Source: Biomphalaria glabrata (Eukaryota > Mollusca > Gastropoda > Planorbidae). Taken from it: a DNA stretch of 64,000 bases. Shown in pieces: positions 10,649 through 23,210 of the stretch. Location of the stretch: positions 6,851,934 to 6,915,933 of the forward strand of contig NC_074711.1 of NCBI RefSeq assembly GCF_947242115.1, in the 5' to 3' direction. The translations under genes were made by a program, and so were the position numbers. The notes under the pieces were generated by a model. The model was not told where the DNA came from. It made no database searches and worked only from the letters and a program-made list of their open reading frames with translations. The stretch's first letter is position 1. Each line of letters opens with the position of its first letter.

Positions 10649-11048
10649 GGCCGGCCTTAGCCTTAGGCCACTGCAACCTATGCGGTCGCAGTGGGCCCCA
10701 CGCTTTCATGGCCCCGCGCTAATTATAAGTGTAAGTTATTAGATTAAACCATTATAACATATATAATAACAGGTTTTCCGCGGCTCCTGATTTTCAAGGG
10801 CCTCCAGGAAATCTCCTGAAATTATAAAAATCTCCTTAAAAATGGACAAGATTGTCATTTTTTGGGGTAAAAAAAAAAAAAATAAACAGCTTTGTGAGCT
10901 TTCATTTCATGAAAATTTATTGCAAAGACGAATGTATTTTCTAACTTAAAAAATCTTAATTTTGACATTATGCTAAATCCCTACCCAGACTAGGCCTCGC
11001 ACAATCCTTTTCGCATAGGGCCCTGCAATTGCTAGGGCTGTCCCTGGG
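10649..11048. mobile_element. Candidate 400-bp MITE
   Basis: A 9-mer AGTAGCCAG abuts both sides (10,640-10,648 and 11,049-11,057). The left end GGCCGGCCTTAGCC and the right end read inward (CAGGGACAGCCCTAGC) are imperfect inverted repeats. The interior has no ORF. Exact ends are uncertain by a few bases because the flank and the terminus share CAG. Confidence 0.55.
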
Positions 11049-11558
11049 AGTAGCCAGTAGGAGGTAATACAATCAACAATGCCTAAAATACGATCAATAA
11101 TATTCTAATCTAATATTTAAATATTCTAATAGTGACCATAGGTTTTCTAAGACACAATCAATATTTAGATCAAGACTAGACCTAGATAAAAAGTAGATTG
11201 TATCTGAAGTTATGGTGAGTGCTGAAAAACAATCTTAAAACTAGATCTATCTACACTATTCATTCGTATATATTGTCCTTCCCAAATTAGATTCACATCT
11301 ACATTGCTAAGATAAATGCCCCACAATTTAAAACAAAAATATTTTAATTAAAAGCATTATATAGTTGCTTTCACATACTGGATAACTGAGAGGACCTTTT
11401 ACTGTTTCTAGCAGCTCATGGTCATGATTGTAATCCCTCCTATGTAGTAATAGAAGCTGTACAGGTCTATTCATACAGTTTTTAGTGTCATTCTAATCTT
11501 ATCTATTTCATTGTTAACTGTAGTAATTGTAGTACTTTCTATCATCACAGAATCCAAA

Positions 11559-14500
11559 ATGCCTAGTGACGAGACAATTTTCGTGAAGTTGGGAGAAATC
11601 CCTGTAATAAATGATGGTTGGACCACAGCTGTCAATTGCTACTCCAAAGTGAAGGAGTTTAACAACCTGACCAAGTTGACATTGAATGCGGCTGAGAGTG
11701 GTATCAAGAAAGCAGTAGAAATCACTAGCCCTGTAGTGACTAACTACAAAGCACAAAGTATGTAAACATTTATTTATTGTATCACATTTAAGATTTACAG
11801 AGTGACAAACTGCCTTATTTAAAAATTACTGTTACAGTGGGGTTTTATTTGGAGGTGGTGGCTAAATGGTAAAGGGCTTGGATCCAAACCTAGGGGTCCT
11901 GGGAATTTTTATTTCGGGGACTCCACCCAGCTCTAATGGGTACCAGACTTTAGTTGAAAAAATGAAAAGGCTGATGTTTGTTTTGCTAGCCCCATGACAC
12001 CGTTAATAACCGTGGGTTACAGAAATAGATGTTGCTTGAGGTAGCTATGGTGAATAGAGCTTTTAAAGAATGCTGAATATTCTATTTCCTTTCTACCGTT
12101 TGATTTATTTTGATAATCTATTTCAGTGAATTTTGATTTCTCAAAGTAACAGAAATATACAACTATTCACCCATTCTGTCTTCTGCTTAATATACCATGT
12201 CAGTCATTCCCTCACACATACACACATGCTTGCACACACACACACCTACATTTATTACAATTATTTCAGCAACAGTCTAACTTTTTTTTTTTATAAACAG
12301 TGAACAAACAATTTGGAAAAAAGACCAACCAATGGGCATTAGAGCTCAAGATATGTACACAAAAATAAACATCTAAATAGAAAAAAAACTCACAGGCACT
12401 GTTACAAAACATTTTCTTTTAGAATACATTGAGTCACTGTAGATAATAATAATAATAATAATAATCTTTATTGTCCGTATGGAAATTTGTCTTACAATTT
12501 GTGCATTACACCAAACAAAAAACATTATAACTATACCCTATTATCTCATTAACTCATTATAACCAAAACCTTGTATGACATAGCAGCTGAGAACATTATG
12601 ATACTCAGTCATGGCAAAAAAAAGCCAATCTAGAAGAAGATTCTTAATAAAGTGAACAGAGACATATTCGCTTTACCATAGTTTACAACTAATAGAGAAA
12701 ACTGTACTATTTGTCAAGGTTTAAGACGTTATTTTTGTATTCATTAAAATATTTTGAGAATGTCTTTTAGTTTTTTTATCAAAACTATATTTATTACAGT
12801 TGACAGTGTCAACACATATGCCTGTGCCAGGTTAGAGGATATAGAAGCCAAGTATCCTGTAATCAAGCAACCAACTAATGAGGTTAGTTTTATGACTTCG
12901 TTTCTGCTATTTTCGAATTCTGTGGAACAGACCGTCTTGAATCACTTGCTTACATGTATTTTTAAATATAACACTTCTAAAGAAATGTAATATATTTAAC
13001 AGTTGCTATAGCATCTCAGTTAAAAAAACTTTCCTTCATTGCTAAGAGTTTTCCAATCAAATCCTTATATATAATATAAATTATATTTAAAAAGGCAATG
13101 TCTTTCAATCCTCAAATTATAAAGCATGCAGAACTTTTCATGACTGCTAAGACCCATAAGTGACATTTGATATATGCTAATTTTCATTTTAGCACAATAC
13201 CTCTGTTCAATTTCATGGAACCATCTGGGAAAAAACACTACTTGACTTCACAAAGCTTATTTCATCAACTTATTAAAGACTTTAACTTATTTGTTACATA
13301 GCTTCTACTTGATCAGAAAACTTGCTACAACAACTGACTAGAAACTAACTTGTTAATGTTACATCAAGTCATTTTACCAATTTTACTGCTACAACTAGCT
13401 CTTTTTTATCTCTCATATGACCTTACTTTTGGTCATACAGTGTTCACTATTTACAATTTAACGCTCAAAATTCACCAGAGTACAATAAGTTACAATAAGT
13501 TAACTATTTTATCTGTGACAGGGGTAATGTCTTTTAAAAAAAAAAATATATTTAAATGTTTTTCTTGTTTTATAGTTTAAGTTGTATTTTTTTTTTTAAA
13601 GTTGAAAGATGCATGCTTGGACTATGTCCAGCCAGTTGTTGGTAAAGTCAAGCCTGTGGTCACTTATGCCCAAGGAGTTGTAAATTCTGGAAAGAAAAAG
13701 GTAACTTTACCCCCCTCCCTCCTCTGTAGCATTAAAATAATTGTATATATATATGTTATTGTCTTATAAACAGATGCTTTAGTATTTTTAGTTTTAAACA
13801 GTATCAGTGCATTATTGTAATTTTGTTTTTTTTTTACCAGGTAAACGATATTAAAACATGTGGCAGTAATTTAGTAACTGGGGCTCGTGACCTTGGTGTT
13901 GGTACTGTAACAAGAGCAGTGACCATGACCTTACAGACCCCACCAGGCCGTTTCGTAACAAAAACAGTGGATGGTGCCCTATCATGTGCTGATGATCTGA
14001 TGGACAGATACATTCCTGAACAAAGTATGTATCTTTTTTTTTTTTTTCGTATTGTTCAGATGTAACTTTATCATGATACTAGTTTCACTGTGTTCAACCT
14101 CATAATACATTTATGAAACTTATGTTAGTAATTGCTTTTTGTTTTGTTTTAGGTGAGCCAGTTGCTAAAGATGATGATAACAATGAGATTGAAGGAGCTA
14201 GGCCTGAACAAATGACCCTCATGGAGCCAAGCCCTGAAAGAGTGGCTGTGCATTTCAAAACTGTCAGTACAAAGCTTAGAAGACGAATGTTTCAAAAGGC
14301 TATGAGGGACTTCCAAGGGGCAAAGCTAAGAACAATGGAAGCTGTTGGGAAATTGCACAATACTGTGGACTTGGTAAGAGCATTTTGAAAATAGTTGTTT
14401 CGAAAAACTCTTTTTAGTATGTGTTACAGATAAGTCAGTTACAGATATGTCATTAAACTCAGAATACATTTTAAAGATACTAACATGTGTAGAGAGTGAT

Positions 14501-16897
14501 GGTTTTATTATTATATGACATATATCTTTACACTTGGTTATAAAATTAAGAATGACACTTTTGATAAACTTGTACATTTTTGGAATTACATTAAAATCAG
14601 AAACGTTTTTCTTATTTTAGATTGATTATGCCAAGAATAATTTGAACTCCGCTAAGGACAAAGTGGAAGATTTGTGGAATAAAATCAATGAGACTTCAGA
14701 AGAATCACAGGACAAACCAGAAACATCTGGAGTAAGTTATTTTTAAGATTGAATCTATAAATGATTTAATAAATAACTTTTAATTGTTTAACATGTTCTA
14801 ATGTTCAGAAAGTTCTACTACTATATAACTGTTGCTAAAAACTTAGGGAGGAGTTTTTAAGTGTAAGAGCATTGAGCTGATAATCTGTTGGACTGGGTAA
14901 TGGTTTGATTCCAGTTAGTGGCTCATTAACTAAATTCTGGAATTCACTCAACAATTAGGTTTTATGTTCGCTAGAGGAAATTAAAAGCATTAGCTGATGT
15001 TTGCTATGCAACATATTTATGAACAATGAATTAGTTGAAAATATTTTCATTTACAAAAAAATATTTATGTTGGCAAATTCTGAAAAGTATCTTGTACTTC
15101 TAGACTTTCGAGCAGCGTATTGTTTCCCTTGGACGTCTTTTGGCAACAAGAGTTAAAAATGGAATATCAACATTAGAAAAGGCGTCAGCCGAAGTTGGCC
15201 AGTTTATCAGACATCCAATCAGCAAGACAGAAGAATACAAGCATTTCATATACATGTTCAGCACAGTAAGTCTGTTTCTTAAACTAGACATTACTTAAGC
15301 CTTGCATTTGATTATCTTCATTGGTACTAAATCTATCATTCATTATGTTTCAGGATATTTCAAATTTTAGTGTAAATAAAGCAAAGGAAAGTTTGACCTA
15401 TATTCAGAACAGATTGGCTCAAATGGCAGATAATGTGGAGTCTGCTGAATGGCTGGTAATTTTTTTTAATCAATTTTTTTTTTCTTCTTTATGTGCTACA
15501 GATAAAGAACACATGCATCATCATATATAACTGTCTCAACAGACTCACAATCCACTTATCAGGCATTCACACATCACTTCAAGCCTAGAAGAGCCAACAA
15601 CTTTTAGTCTGATATAATCCACCATATAATGGGAAATTTTAAAATGTTATTCTGCAATGGCTTCAGGGGCATATTATATAATTGGAAATGAAAAAGCAGT
15701 CAAAATGTCAAAAAGCAAGGTCATTTATGGAATACCAATAAAAAAATGGAAGCTTTTATATCCACTCTTATGAAACAGTCAAACATTCTATTTTAGAGTT
15801 CTTATCCCACTTCAGATTTGCCTAAGTACCTCAGCAAGCCTGTATAACTGTATGGCATTGCAGAAGAAAACAGCATGATACTTTCAAAATCTCATGTCTA
15901 GAAAACAAAGAAGACATATACAATACACACAAGTTGTTTTGTTTTTTTAAGACATTAGTCCCTGTGAATGATTTTAGATCATCAAATATATATTGAATTC
16001 TTGAGTTCATCTGGAAACATTTTTAAAACATGCTCCTATGATGCCCTAACCCATTATGGCCCTACCCTACTTAATCCTTTCACTGCAGGTCTTAATGGGT
16101 TCATTTGTACATAATTAACTTCAGTTTCTCACCTCCATGCAAACGCAAGTTTAAATCTTTAATCAAATTTTAATACTTGATCATTTGTAACTCTGGAACA
16201 ATATTGATACACGTCAGCCCTTCACACTGCCATCCTATTAGTGCAGATGGTTGGACACTTGATTGTGTACTGTTTGAGACTGGACTTGTAAGAAATGTTT
16301 TAGAGTTTGAATGGGATTCCCACCTAGATAAAACAACTTAGAAGGAAGTTGTGTACAACAAAGGCGAATTGTCATATTTGTGTATTTTGTGTCATTATTT
16401 CATTTGATTGCCATAGATTTACAATATTTATGGTTTAAGATCTATAATAATCACACACTTTCTTTAATTAGCTGTGTATAAAAAAAAAATTTCTGTGCAC
16501 GTGCCAGATTCCTATTGTTAATTTTTTTTTTTTTTTTAGTTATCTTAGAGGCAATGTGATAATACTGTGTACCGGTACTAAGTTTGACTCAAGAACTATA
16601 TTTTTCTTTCTTTCTAATCAGACAGTAGACATTGATATGAGTGACATTGATTTACAAGAGGATGATTTAAACATGTCAAGACTTTCGGAAGATTCAAGTT
16701 CTGATCATGAGAGCAGAAAAAACAGATTTGAGACTTCTGTTGAGCAGCCTGAGGCAGGGGAGACAACCTTGAAATACAATGAGGAATCCCATCCTGCAAA
16801 TGAATCTAAATATGAAGATGTCAATTCAGGTCAGGAAAGTGAAGAGGATGACGAAAAGAAAGAAGATGTCAGTGACCACAGAGAGGAACATGAATAA
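11559..16897 (+). CDS. Plin: Perilipin (lipid-droplet coat protein)
   Basis: Coding exons: 11559-11757, 12800-12882, 13602-13700, 13841-14024, 14153-14373, 14621-14731, 15104-15265, 15354-15455, 16622-16897. All introns are GT-AG and the frame is kept, giving 478 aa. Residues 1 to about 110 form a PAT domain (VNCYSKVKEFNN, AESGIKKAVE, LEDIEAKYPVIKQPTNE). The next part carries amphipathic 11-mer-like helices (VVGKVKPVVTYAQGVVNSGK) and the perilipin signature VDGALSCADDLMDRYIPE. Residues about 260-387 are a helical C-terminal region, and the last 92 residues are a very acidic, serine-rich tail. Family role: coats neutral-lipid droplets and gates lipase access. The start is the first ATG after the splice acceptor at 11,549-11,550; the acceptor implies a non-coding 5' exon upstream. 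Length and order fit perilipin-2-like proteins; which vertebrate paralogue it most resembles is not decidable here. Confidence 0.92.
11851..12040 (+). mobile_element. tRNA-derived SINE
   Basis: Begins with an A-box-like GTGGCTAAATGGTAAAGGG and a decayed B box. The tail carries AACCGTGGGTTACAGAAATAGA, shared with the SINEs at 28.4, 30.7 and 38.9 kb. It lies in perilipin intron 1. Confidence 0.7.
12455..12545 (+). repeat. Dispersed repeat, (AAT)n-CTTTATTGTCCG type
   Basis: An (AAT)n run, then CTTTATTGTCCGTATGGAAA and CAATTTGTGCATTACACCAAA. The same block occurs at 45,665-45,745. It is probably the 3' tail of a retroposon family. Confidence 0.7.
14855..15010 (+). mobile_element. Decayed SINE remnant
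   Basis: tRNA-like head (GAGCATTGAGCTGATAATCTG ... GGTTTGATTCCAGT resembles a B box) and a trailing AGCTGATGTTTGCT phrase shared with the SINE at 11.9 kb. It lies in perilipin intron 6. Confidence 0.4.
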
Positions 16898-16984
16898 ACT
16901 GTTTGACTTTCATTCATCAATTGTAATTCTGATTTTTTTTCGTATTGATAACTTGATGTAATAGATAAAAGTATTTTGTTGAAC

Positions 16985-17125
16985 AAGTTGATGTCATATT
17001 AGAGAACAATTTTGATTTGCTGAATGTCACATTAGAGAACAATTTTAATTTGCTAAATGCTACATTAGAGAACTAGGTTGATTTGCTTAATGTCACATTA
17101 GAGAACAAGTTTGATTTGTTGAATG
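16985..17125 (+). repeat. 33-bp tandem repeat in the perilipin trailer
   Basis: Four units, each with ATTAGAGAAC, at 16,998, 17,031, 17,064 and 17,097 (exact 33-bp spacing). It begins about 90 bp after the perilipin stop codon, so it is probably in the 3' UTR. Confidence 0.85.
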
Positions 17126-17513
17126 TCTTGTCAGGTGATTTTTCAAACAATTCCTTTTGCATGTAGATAAGTCCATGAAAGCTCTAATGGATACATTAGT
17201 TTGTGAACTTTATGTACGGTATTAGACATAAGAAAAATTGTTATTTAATTTAACATTTAAATTTGTGCAAATGAGACTTTAAAAAAATTACATCTGAGCT
17301 GTTTATAAAATGTCTAATTAAACAAAAGACATTGATATGCAATGACCAAGTGTTTTGTGTTTTTGAGTGCGTGTGCAAAAATATGTTCTTTAAATATATC
17401 TCTTAAAAATATTCATCCATATTATACAAGAGAAGCACTCCAGTGTTTCTTATTCAAGGAGAGGATGGCTATCTGGACCATAATATTTATAACATAACCT
17501 TAAACTTAATAGT

Positions 17514-17805
17514 TTCGCTCAGACTAGATTTTGACTATTTCTACACTAAAAAGTAATGTGAATCTAAATAAAAACTTAATGATTTGTCATATCAAGTAAA
17601 ATCTTAATTATTAGCCTGGGTCAACAGTCCCTCTATTTCTACACAAATTACACTCAGACTTCGCTCAGACTAGATTTTGACTCTATCTACACTAAAAAGA
17701 ATCAAATGTGAATCTAAATAAAAACTTAATGATTTGTCATATCAAGTAAAATCTTAATTATTAGCCTGGGTCAACAGTCCCTTTATTTCAACACAAATTA
17801 CACTC
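17514..17805 (+). repeat. 146-bp tandem duplication
   Basis: Two copies starting TTCGCTCAGACTAGATTTTG at 17,514 and 17,660, highly similar. Each contains an AATAAA hexamer. Confidence 0.85.
17567..17572 (+). terminator. Candidate polyadenylation signal for perilipin
   Basis: AATAAA about 670 bp past the stop codon. An ATTAAA near 17,320 is an alternative. The duplicate copy downstream repeats the hexamer, so the true site is unclear. Confidence 0.35.
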
Positions 17806-18629
17806 AAGTTTGTCAACCAAGACAAGCTTTTTTACTTATCATAAAAACTTTTAATACAATTTATTCAAAAAGTGGGATTATATATGTTGTTTTTATATAG
17901 ATAAAAAAAAAAAACAACTTAAGAAGTTTCAAGAAAGAAAAAAAAAGACTAATGATATTTACCAATTTATTTCCATTTTTCACATGGTATCTCATGGTGT
18001 ATAGAAGAATCGTACAATAAACATTCATGTACACATGCAGTCAATGAGTGAGTTTAGTGGTGTGTATGAAGTCAAAAGTCTAAGCAGTTATTCATAACAG
18101 ATTTCAAGCTACAAAAGGCACATAATATAAGCAACCTTTCCAAAATGACATCAAGCAATTTCAATCAGTCAGTAATACACATAAGAACATATTTACTTGA
18201 CATTTCCAAGTATTTACATTTTTAGCCTACACAAAAAATTAGGCCAATGTTATTTTTACATGGCAGAGTCAACACAGGAATATTAGACTTCCACATAAAT
18301 TCTTTGACATCTTCAACAATTTTAAGTTTTCTATCAGACAGTCTATTACTAATACCCCACTGTTTACTATAAGTCAATTTATAAACAAATTGATACATTT
18401 TTACTACAAAGTGAATGAAATACCTAAATCTTGATTTGTATGTCTTTGATGATTTTATCACCGTTTTCATTTCTTGTCATCCAAAGAGAAGTTTCAAAAT
18501 TATTGTTGCAACATTAACGCCTATAAGTGGAACTGTTGAAATAAATAAATAGCAACATGTTTCTAAAGATAAGTCATTGTATTATTAAAACAGCATTTCA
18601 GATAAACATACCAATGATGTTTAAACATC

Positions 18630-18885
18630 ACAAACAAAAACAAAATCTAATAAAATACACAAAAAGACAAAGATAAAGGTACATTCCTCACTCCATATGC
18701 TAGGACAAATTTGTACAAATGCTCCTTCCCTAATGCTATTAGAGCAGGGAATAGATTGCCTGAGCCAGCCAGGAAAACCAGAGACTTGGCAGAATTTAAG
18801 TCTTTGGTCAACATGCATGACGCATAGGACATAATCAAATTTTTTGAAGTAACCTCTAAATTATATTTAAGATAACTTTAGTAAA
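18630..18885 (+). mobile_element. LINE 3' end fragment
   Basis: Encodes the LINE C-terminal phrase (DKGTFLTPYARTNLYKCSFP ... [18 protein letters not shown]) and ends with the family tail TTTTGAAGTAACCTCTAAATTATATTTAAGATAA. 5'-truncated copy. Confidence 0.75.
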
Positions 18886-19466
18886 AAACTAAAGATACAA
18901 CATACTAACTATTAGGAACTACTTACATCTCATTACAGTCCTTATAGATCTGATCAAGTTGAGTATTTGTGACTTCACTCCAGGAGCCTCACCAAAGCCA
19001 CTATGTTGCTCTGCTCCCCAGCCAACTGAAACAAAGTTTAAAAACACTAAAAGTTTAAAAACACTAAAACTAAGTTTAAAAACACATTTTTTGTTCCAGC
19101 ATTAATTAACATCAATATGTTTTCAAAGAATACTTCAATATAAGGATCCTTTTTGACAGCTTGCTAAAAAGTCATTTTGTATAAAATGGCAAGCCTACAA
19201 CTAACGATGTTCAATGTGCTTTAATAATAAATTGTCTAAATCAGGTGGCAAAAATTTGTTATTAAATACAAAACCAATGGAGGACAAAAAAATAAATAAA
19301 AAAAAAAAAAAAAATCACTTCCACTTAACATAAACAAGTTCTATTTAATGAAATCAATTACATAACAATATGATCATATGAATTTATTTTTCGTTGAAGT
19401 TCCTAGATCTATATATTATATTATTTATGTATAGATCTCCTAACTTACGTTTAAATATTAATATTG

Positions 19467-19505
<39 letters not shown>

Positions 19506-19779
19506 TAGTCAATATAGATATAGATCTATTTTAAAATTTATTAAATTTTTTCCTTTATATAGACCTATTCTGTGGCAATTTATGTCTCAACAATCTTTTC
19601 CCTAAATTACAAGTTCTCATGTGACTATGGATAGGACAATCCTTGATACACCTAGATCTATATTATTCTATAATATAGTAAACTAGTAATTGAACCTAAA
19701 TCTAGATTAGTCCAGATTATAGATCTAGATCTATACTGAGTGTACATAGATATCATTAGTAATAGTATCACTATTATCT

Positions 19780-20360
19780 ACTATCTTATCTTATATTTTA
19801 CAGACATTATTTAAAAAAAAAAGAAAATAATTACTTCCTACGCATTTCATGTGTCAGTCTAGTCATGCATGTTAATCAATGAATTAAACTCTACTAAGTC
19901 TAAGTCGTTGGTTTTCCTGACTGATTTAGGTAACCCATTCCATTCTCTAATGGCACTAGGCAAGAAGGAACACTAGTATGAATTTGTTCTCTAAGATTTT
20001 AAGGAATAAGAAATTAGCCTCTGTCTTTCTGAGTATTTTATTAGGTTTTGTTTCTTTATTTGTAAATTATGGTTCAATGTTTTATGTATTATAGCTACTT
20101 TCCTTTTTATTTTTCTGTCCTGCTGTCTCTATAGTAAAGTGATTTAACTAATGACTAATGGTGTTACAAACTCTAATCAAATTTGAATATTCGTTTGTTA
20201 TAAATCTCACTGCTCTATTTTGTATTTGTTCTAGTTTCTTTATGTTTTCTTGAGTTGAGGAATCCCAAACAGAGGATGCTTATTCTATTATTGGCCTAAC
20301 TAAAGTTAAATAGCATTTTAGTTTTATGTTCCTGTTTGATTTGTAAAAATGTCTTTGAAT
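19780..20360 (-). mobile_element. LINE 3' end fragment, reverse
   Basis: Reverse copy of the LINE C-terminus: on the minus strand it runs from IRQQEH..PLFGIPQLKK-like sequence through LQR-QDRKIKRKV to the TAAGATAAG-type tail. Longer than most copies here (about 580 bp) and broken in frame. Confidence 0.7.
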
Positions 20361-20404
20361 AAAGACATATCTAAATCTAGCCTATCCTATCTATAGATTA
20401 TAGA

Positions 20405-20505
20405 TCTAGGTTTATTTTATCTTCTACTTTACAAGGTGTTACTTCAAAAAAGAAGATTATTATATCCTATGCATTTCAACTGTCATGTATGTTAATCAAT
20501 CTAGT
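20405..20505 (-). mobile_element. LINE 3' tail, reverse
   Basis: Minus-strand match to the last 100 bp of the same LINE (ATCTTCTTTTTTGAAGTAAC region), directly beside the longer copy. Confidence 0.6.
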
Positions 20506-21170
20506 CTAGATTCTAGATATACTCTATAGCATGTGTACTAGTCTATAGTCTAGTATAGTTCTATACTAGACTACAGTGGGTATAGGTAATAGTCTAGTAT
20601 AGTTATATATAAAAAAAAAACATTATAGATCCATATTCATATATTATTATAATATATATATATATATATATAGGCTAAGGCTAGGCTAAGGCAGTCTAAG
20701 TCTAGGCTAGGTCTCTACTGTCTACTCTAGCTAGGAATTATTAACTTTAATACCGTTAGGAATGATATCAAATGATATCTAGATCTAGTAGATTCTAGAT
20801 AAAGTAGATTACTAGAATGACTAGATCATAGATGACTAATCTAGATCAAGATCTATTTCTAGATACTAGACTAGATAAGACAAAGTTAGTTACTTAGATC
20901 TACCTTTACCTAGATATAATCATTAATAATCTAGATCTAGAAGAAAATTATGAAGTTATAAGTAAATAAAAGGCTCTAGATTAGTCTAGATCTAATAAGA
21001 AAAGGAAATATGGTCTACTTTTTGCTAAAAATCTTTCCTCGTGCAAAATACACACAGCATTTAAGCATAAGATAGCTGCTTCGATAAGAGAATATAAGCC
21101 AAATGCCATGTTTTTTTTCGGGTTACGTATTTTACATTCAATTTTTATCTCAAGAGATAGAGTTGTTGGC

Positions 21171-21560
21171 ACCGGAAGCTCTTAAGGGGCGTTAACCATT
21201 AGAGGAAAGAACACAGCTACGGTTCCGTATGATTTTTGTGACATAGAATCTAGATCTAAATACAATGTTCAAAAATAGGACATATCTAGATTTACTTCTA
21301 GATCTATATAGATCTGATTCTTCCTCATTAAATATTCTCTTATTCCACAAGAAGTATCTGTATTATCTACATAGGTCTATAGATCTATCCCTTATAGATC
21401 TAGCCTTTTATTTATAGCAGTAGAAAAACTTTCGCAACTGACGTATTTTTTTTTTTTGCTCTCCCTAATTCAAAGCATACAAAAATTAAAAACATTTTTA
21501 ATACGCATGCGTGATAGAGCAGTTTCCTTCTGCTGTTTGTTTTCTAAGGTGTTGTTAACC
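21171..21560 (+). promoter_or_regulatory. Possible promoter region upstream of OTUD7
   Basis: Contains an ETS-type ACCGGAAGC (21,171) and an NRF1-like palindrome ACGCATGCGT (about 21,503), both common in animal core promoters, in otherwise very AT-rich DNA about 3 kb before the OTUD7 start codon. Motifs only; no transcript evidence. Confidence 0.25.
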
Positions 21561-22650
21561 AAACGGTGACAAATGCCTATGCTATGTTAATGTTGCATTT
21601 TAATGTGTTCTTCAGGTGATACTCTTAATCTAGCAGATCTATATTTGACATGAATTTCTAAACGCCTAATTGGAATGTACTTTAGAGTTAATATGCACTT
21701 TAATCTCACATCTAGCCCTATTTAGTCAATTTAGTGACTTTTCTTTTTAAAAAATAACCAACTTTTACTTTACTTTATAAAACTTTATTACTTGCTTATT
21801 CAATTGAATTAAATTAAATAATAATAATTCGATTGCTGACATTACATTATTAATAAGATTAAGATTACTTAAATTAGATATCTATAGTATCTAGATCTAC
21901 ATGATTCAGAGGATTACAGTAATCATAATAATCATTACACTCCACACTCACAGTGACACACTGACTCTGACAGTCATCTAAGATCTGATCTAGATTATTT
22001 ATTCTAATTCTAGACTCTCTAGATCTGGTAACAATCTGGTTATACATGATAATGATTATGATACAAGTAATTGAAGTATTACAAGTAGAGTAACATTAAT
22101 ATAATAGTAATAGAATCATGTAACACATTTTAAATTGAACATGATTTTATGATGCATACACTGATTACACTCTGTTTTCTCAGATACACTAGGTGACTAG
22201 TAACTAGTTACACTCACCTGTCTCACCACTGATAAAGTCTAAGGCACTCTAAGCACTCACTCACTGGCTAATGTAATTAAGACATCAGAGACATTTAAGG
22301 CATTTAAGAATGATAATGAATTTTAATCAAAATAAATACTTTTACTTTTAGCTAAGATTTAGAAATAGAATGTCCTAGACTTACTAGCTACTACTTAGTC
22401 TTAGATCTAGATCTAAAAATACTATTATAGTATACTCTTCTAGATCTTTCTAGAGTCTATGGTAGTTAGATCTATAAGTATAATATTCTAGATCTATAAC
22501 AAACTTGTTATTTATAATGGAAGTTTTAAAAATACTTTTTAATAGCTGTAGAGACTTCTGGTCTAGATCTAGAACTAGACTCAAGTAAAATTTGATTGTA
22601 CCCTTTCTTTCATAATTTCTCTACTCTAGTTATAATTAGATCTAGATAGA

Positions 22651-22689
<39 letters not shown>

Positions 22690-22730
22690 TTGTTCTTTTT
22701 AAACTAATAAATAAATATATCTTGTTGATG

Positions 22731-23210
22731 TCTAAGAGCTGAGCCGAAGGCTCTTCGAGCTCTAAGTTTGAAAAAAACCCTGTTTGGACGCCAAACAGTA
22801 AAAAAAACAAACCTGTGTGAACACACAGTTCTGTTTGGGAGAGACCCTAGACAATGCCTATGTAAGGCATTGCTGTTGACCGATGCGTTCGGCCCCCGAC
22901 ACGTGGACTAGAGACACGGCCGAAGGCCGGGAATGCACCGGGGACTTCTGCCATTTTCCTTCAATGTACCAAGCTAACTGTGCGGGATCCGCCATTTATG
23001 TAACGGTCCCTTTGAGGAACAGCGCATGGATTGGTGACGTGTTTGTGGGGACTTTGTTACAACCCCGCCCGTGCAATGAGTGGACTCTCGTCTACCCGTG
23101 GGCATCCCCACGGGAGTCCTGTGTTGCTACCCATTTCGCCTAGCCACTTCCTCAAATGGCCGTTTCCACGCGGGCGCCACGATGAGGCAGGGCAGCGTAC
23201 CCGCGAATAA
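22731..23210 (+). repeat. GC-rich hairpin islet
   Basis: An abrupt GC-rich block between AT-rich flanks with six short perfect hairpins: 22741-22753 (GAGCC-GAA-GGCTC), 22781-22797 (7-bp stem), 22813-22828 (7-bp stem), 22852-22872 (8-bp stem), 22917-22929 (CGGCC-GAA-GGCCG) and 23095-23114 (CCCGTGGG-CATC-CCCACGGG). Its last part (23,158-23,189, GGCCGTTTCCAC...GGCGCCAC) recurs at 52,110-52,140, so it is a dispersed family and probably a structured retroposon. The ORF at 22,883-23,143 runs through it but shows no known domain. Confidence 0.65.

Larger units (their letters stand above)
19380..22725. repeat. AGATCT/TCTAGA-rich AT tract
   Basis: Dense, irregular runs of overlapping palindromes (AGATCT, TCTAGA, CTAGATCTAG), with (TA)n blocks near 19,470-19,500, 20,650-20,672 and 22,655-22,690. 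LINE tails are embedded. No ORF is convincing; the ORF at 20,981-21,172 has no recognisable features. Confidence 0.75.

Noticed and set aside
22883-23143. 86-codon ORF in the GC islet
   Set aside because: Runs across several hairpins of a dispersed repeat and has no recognisable domain.
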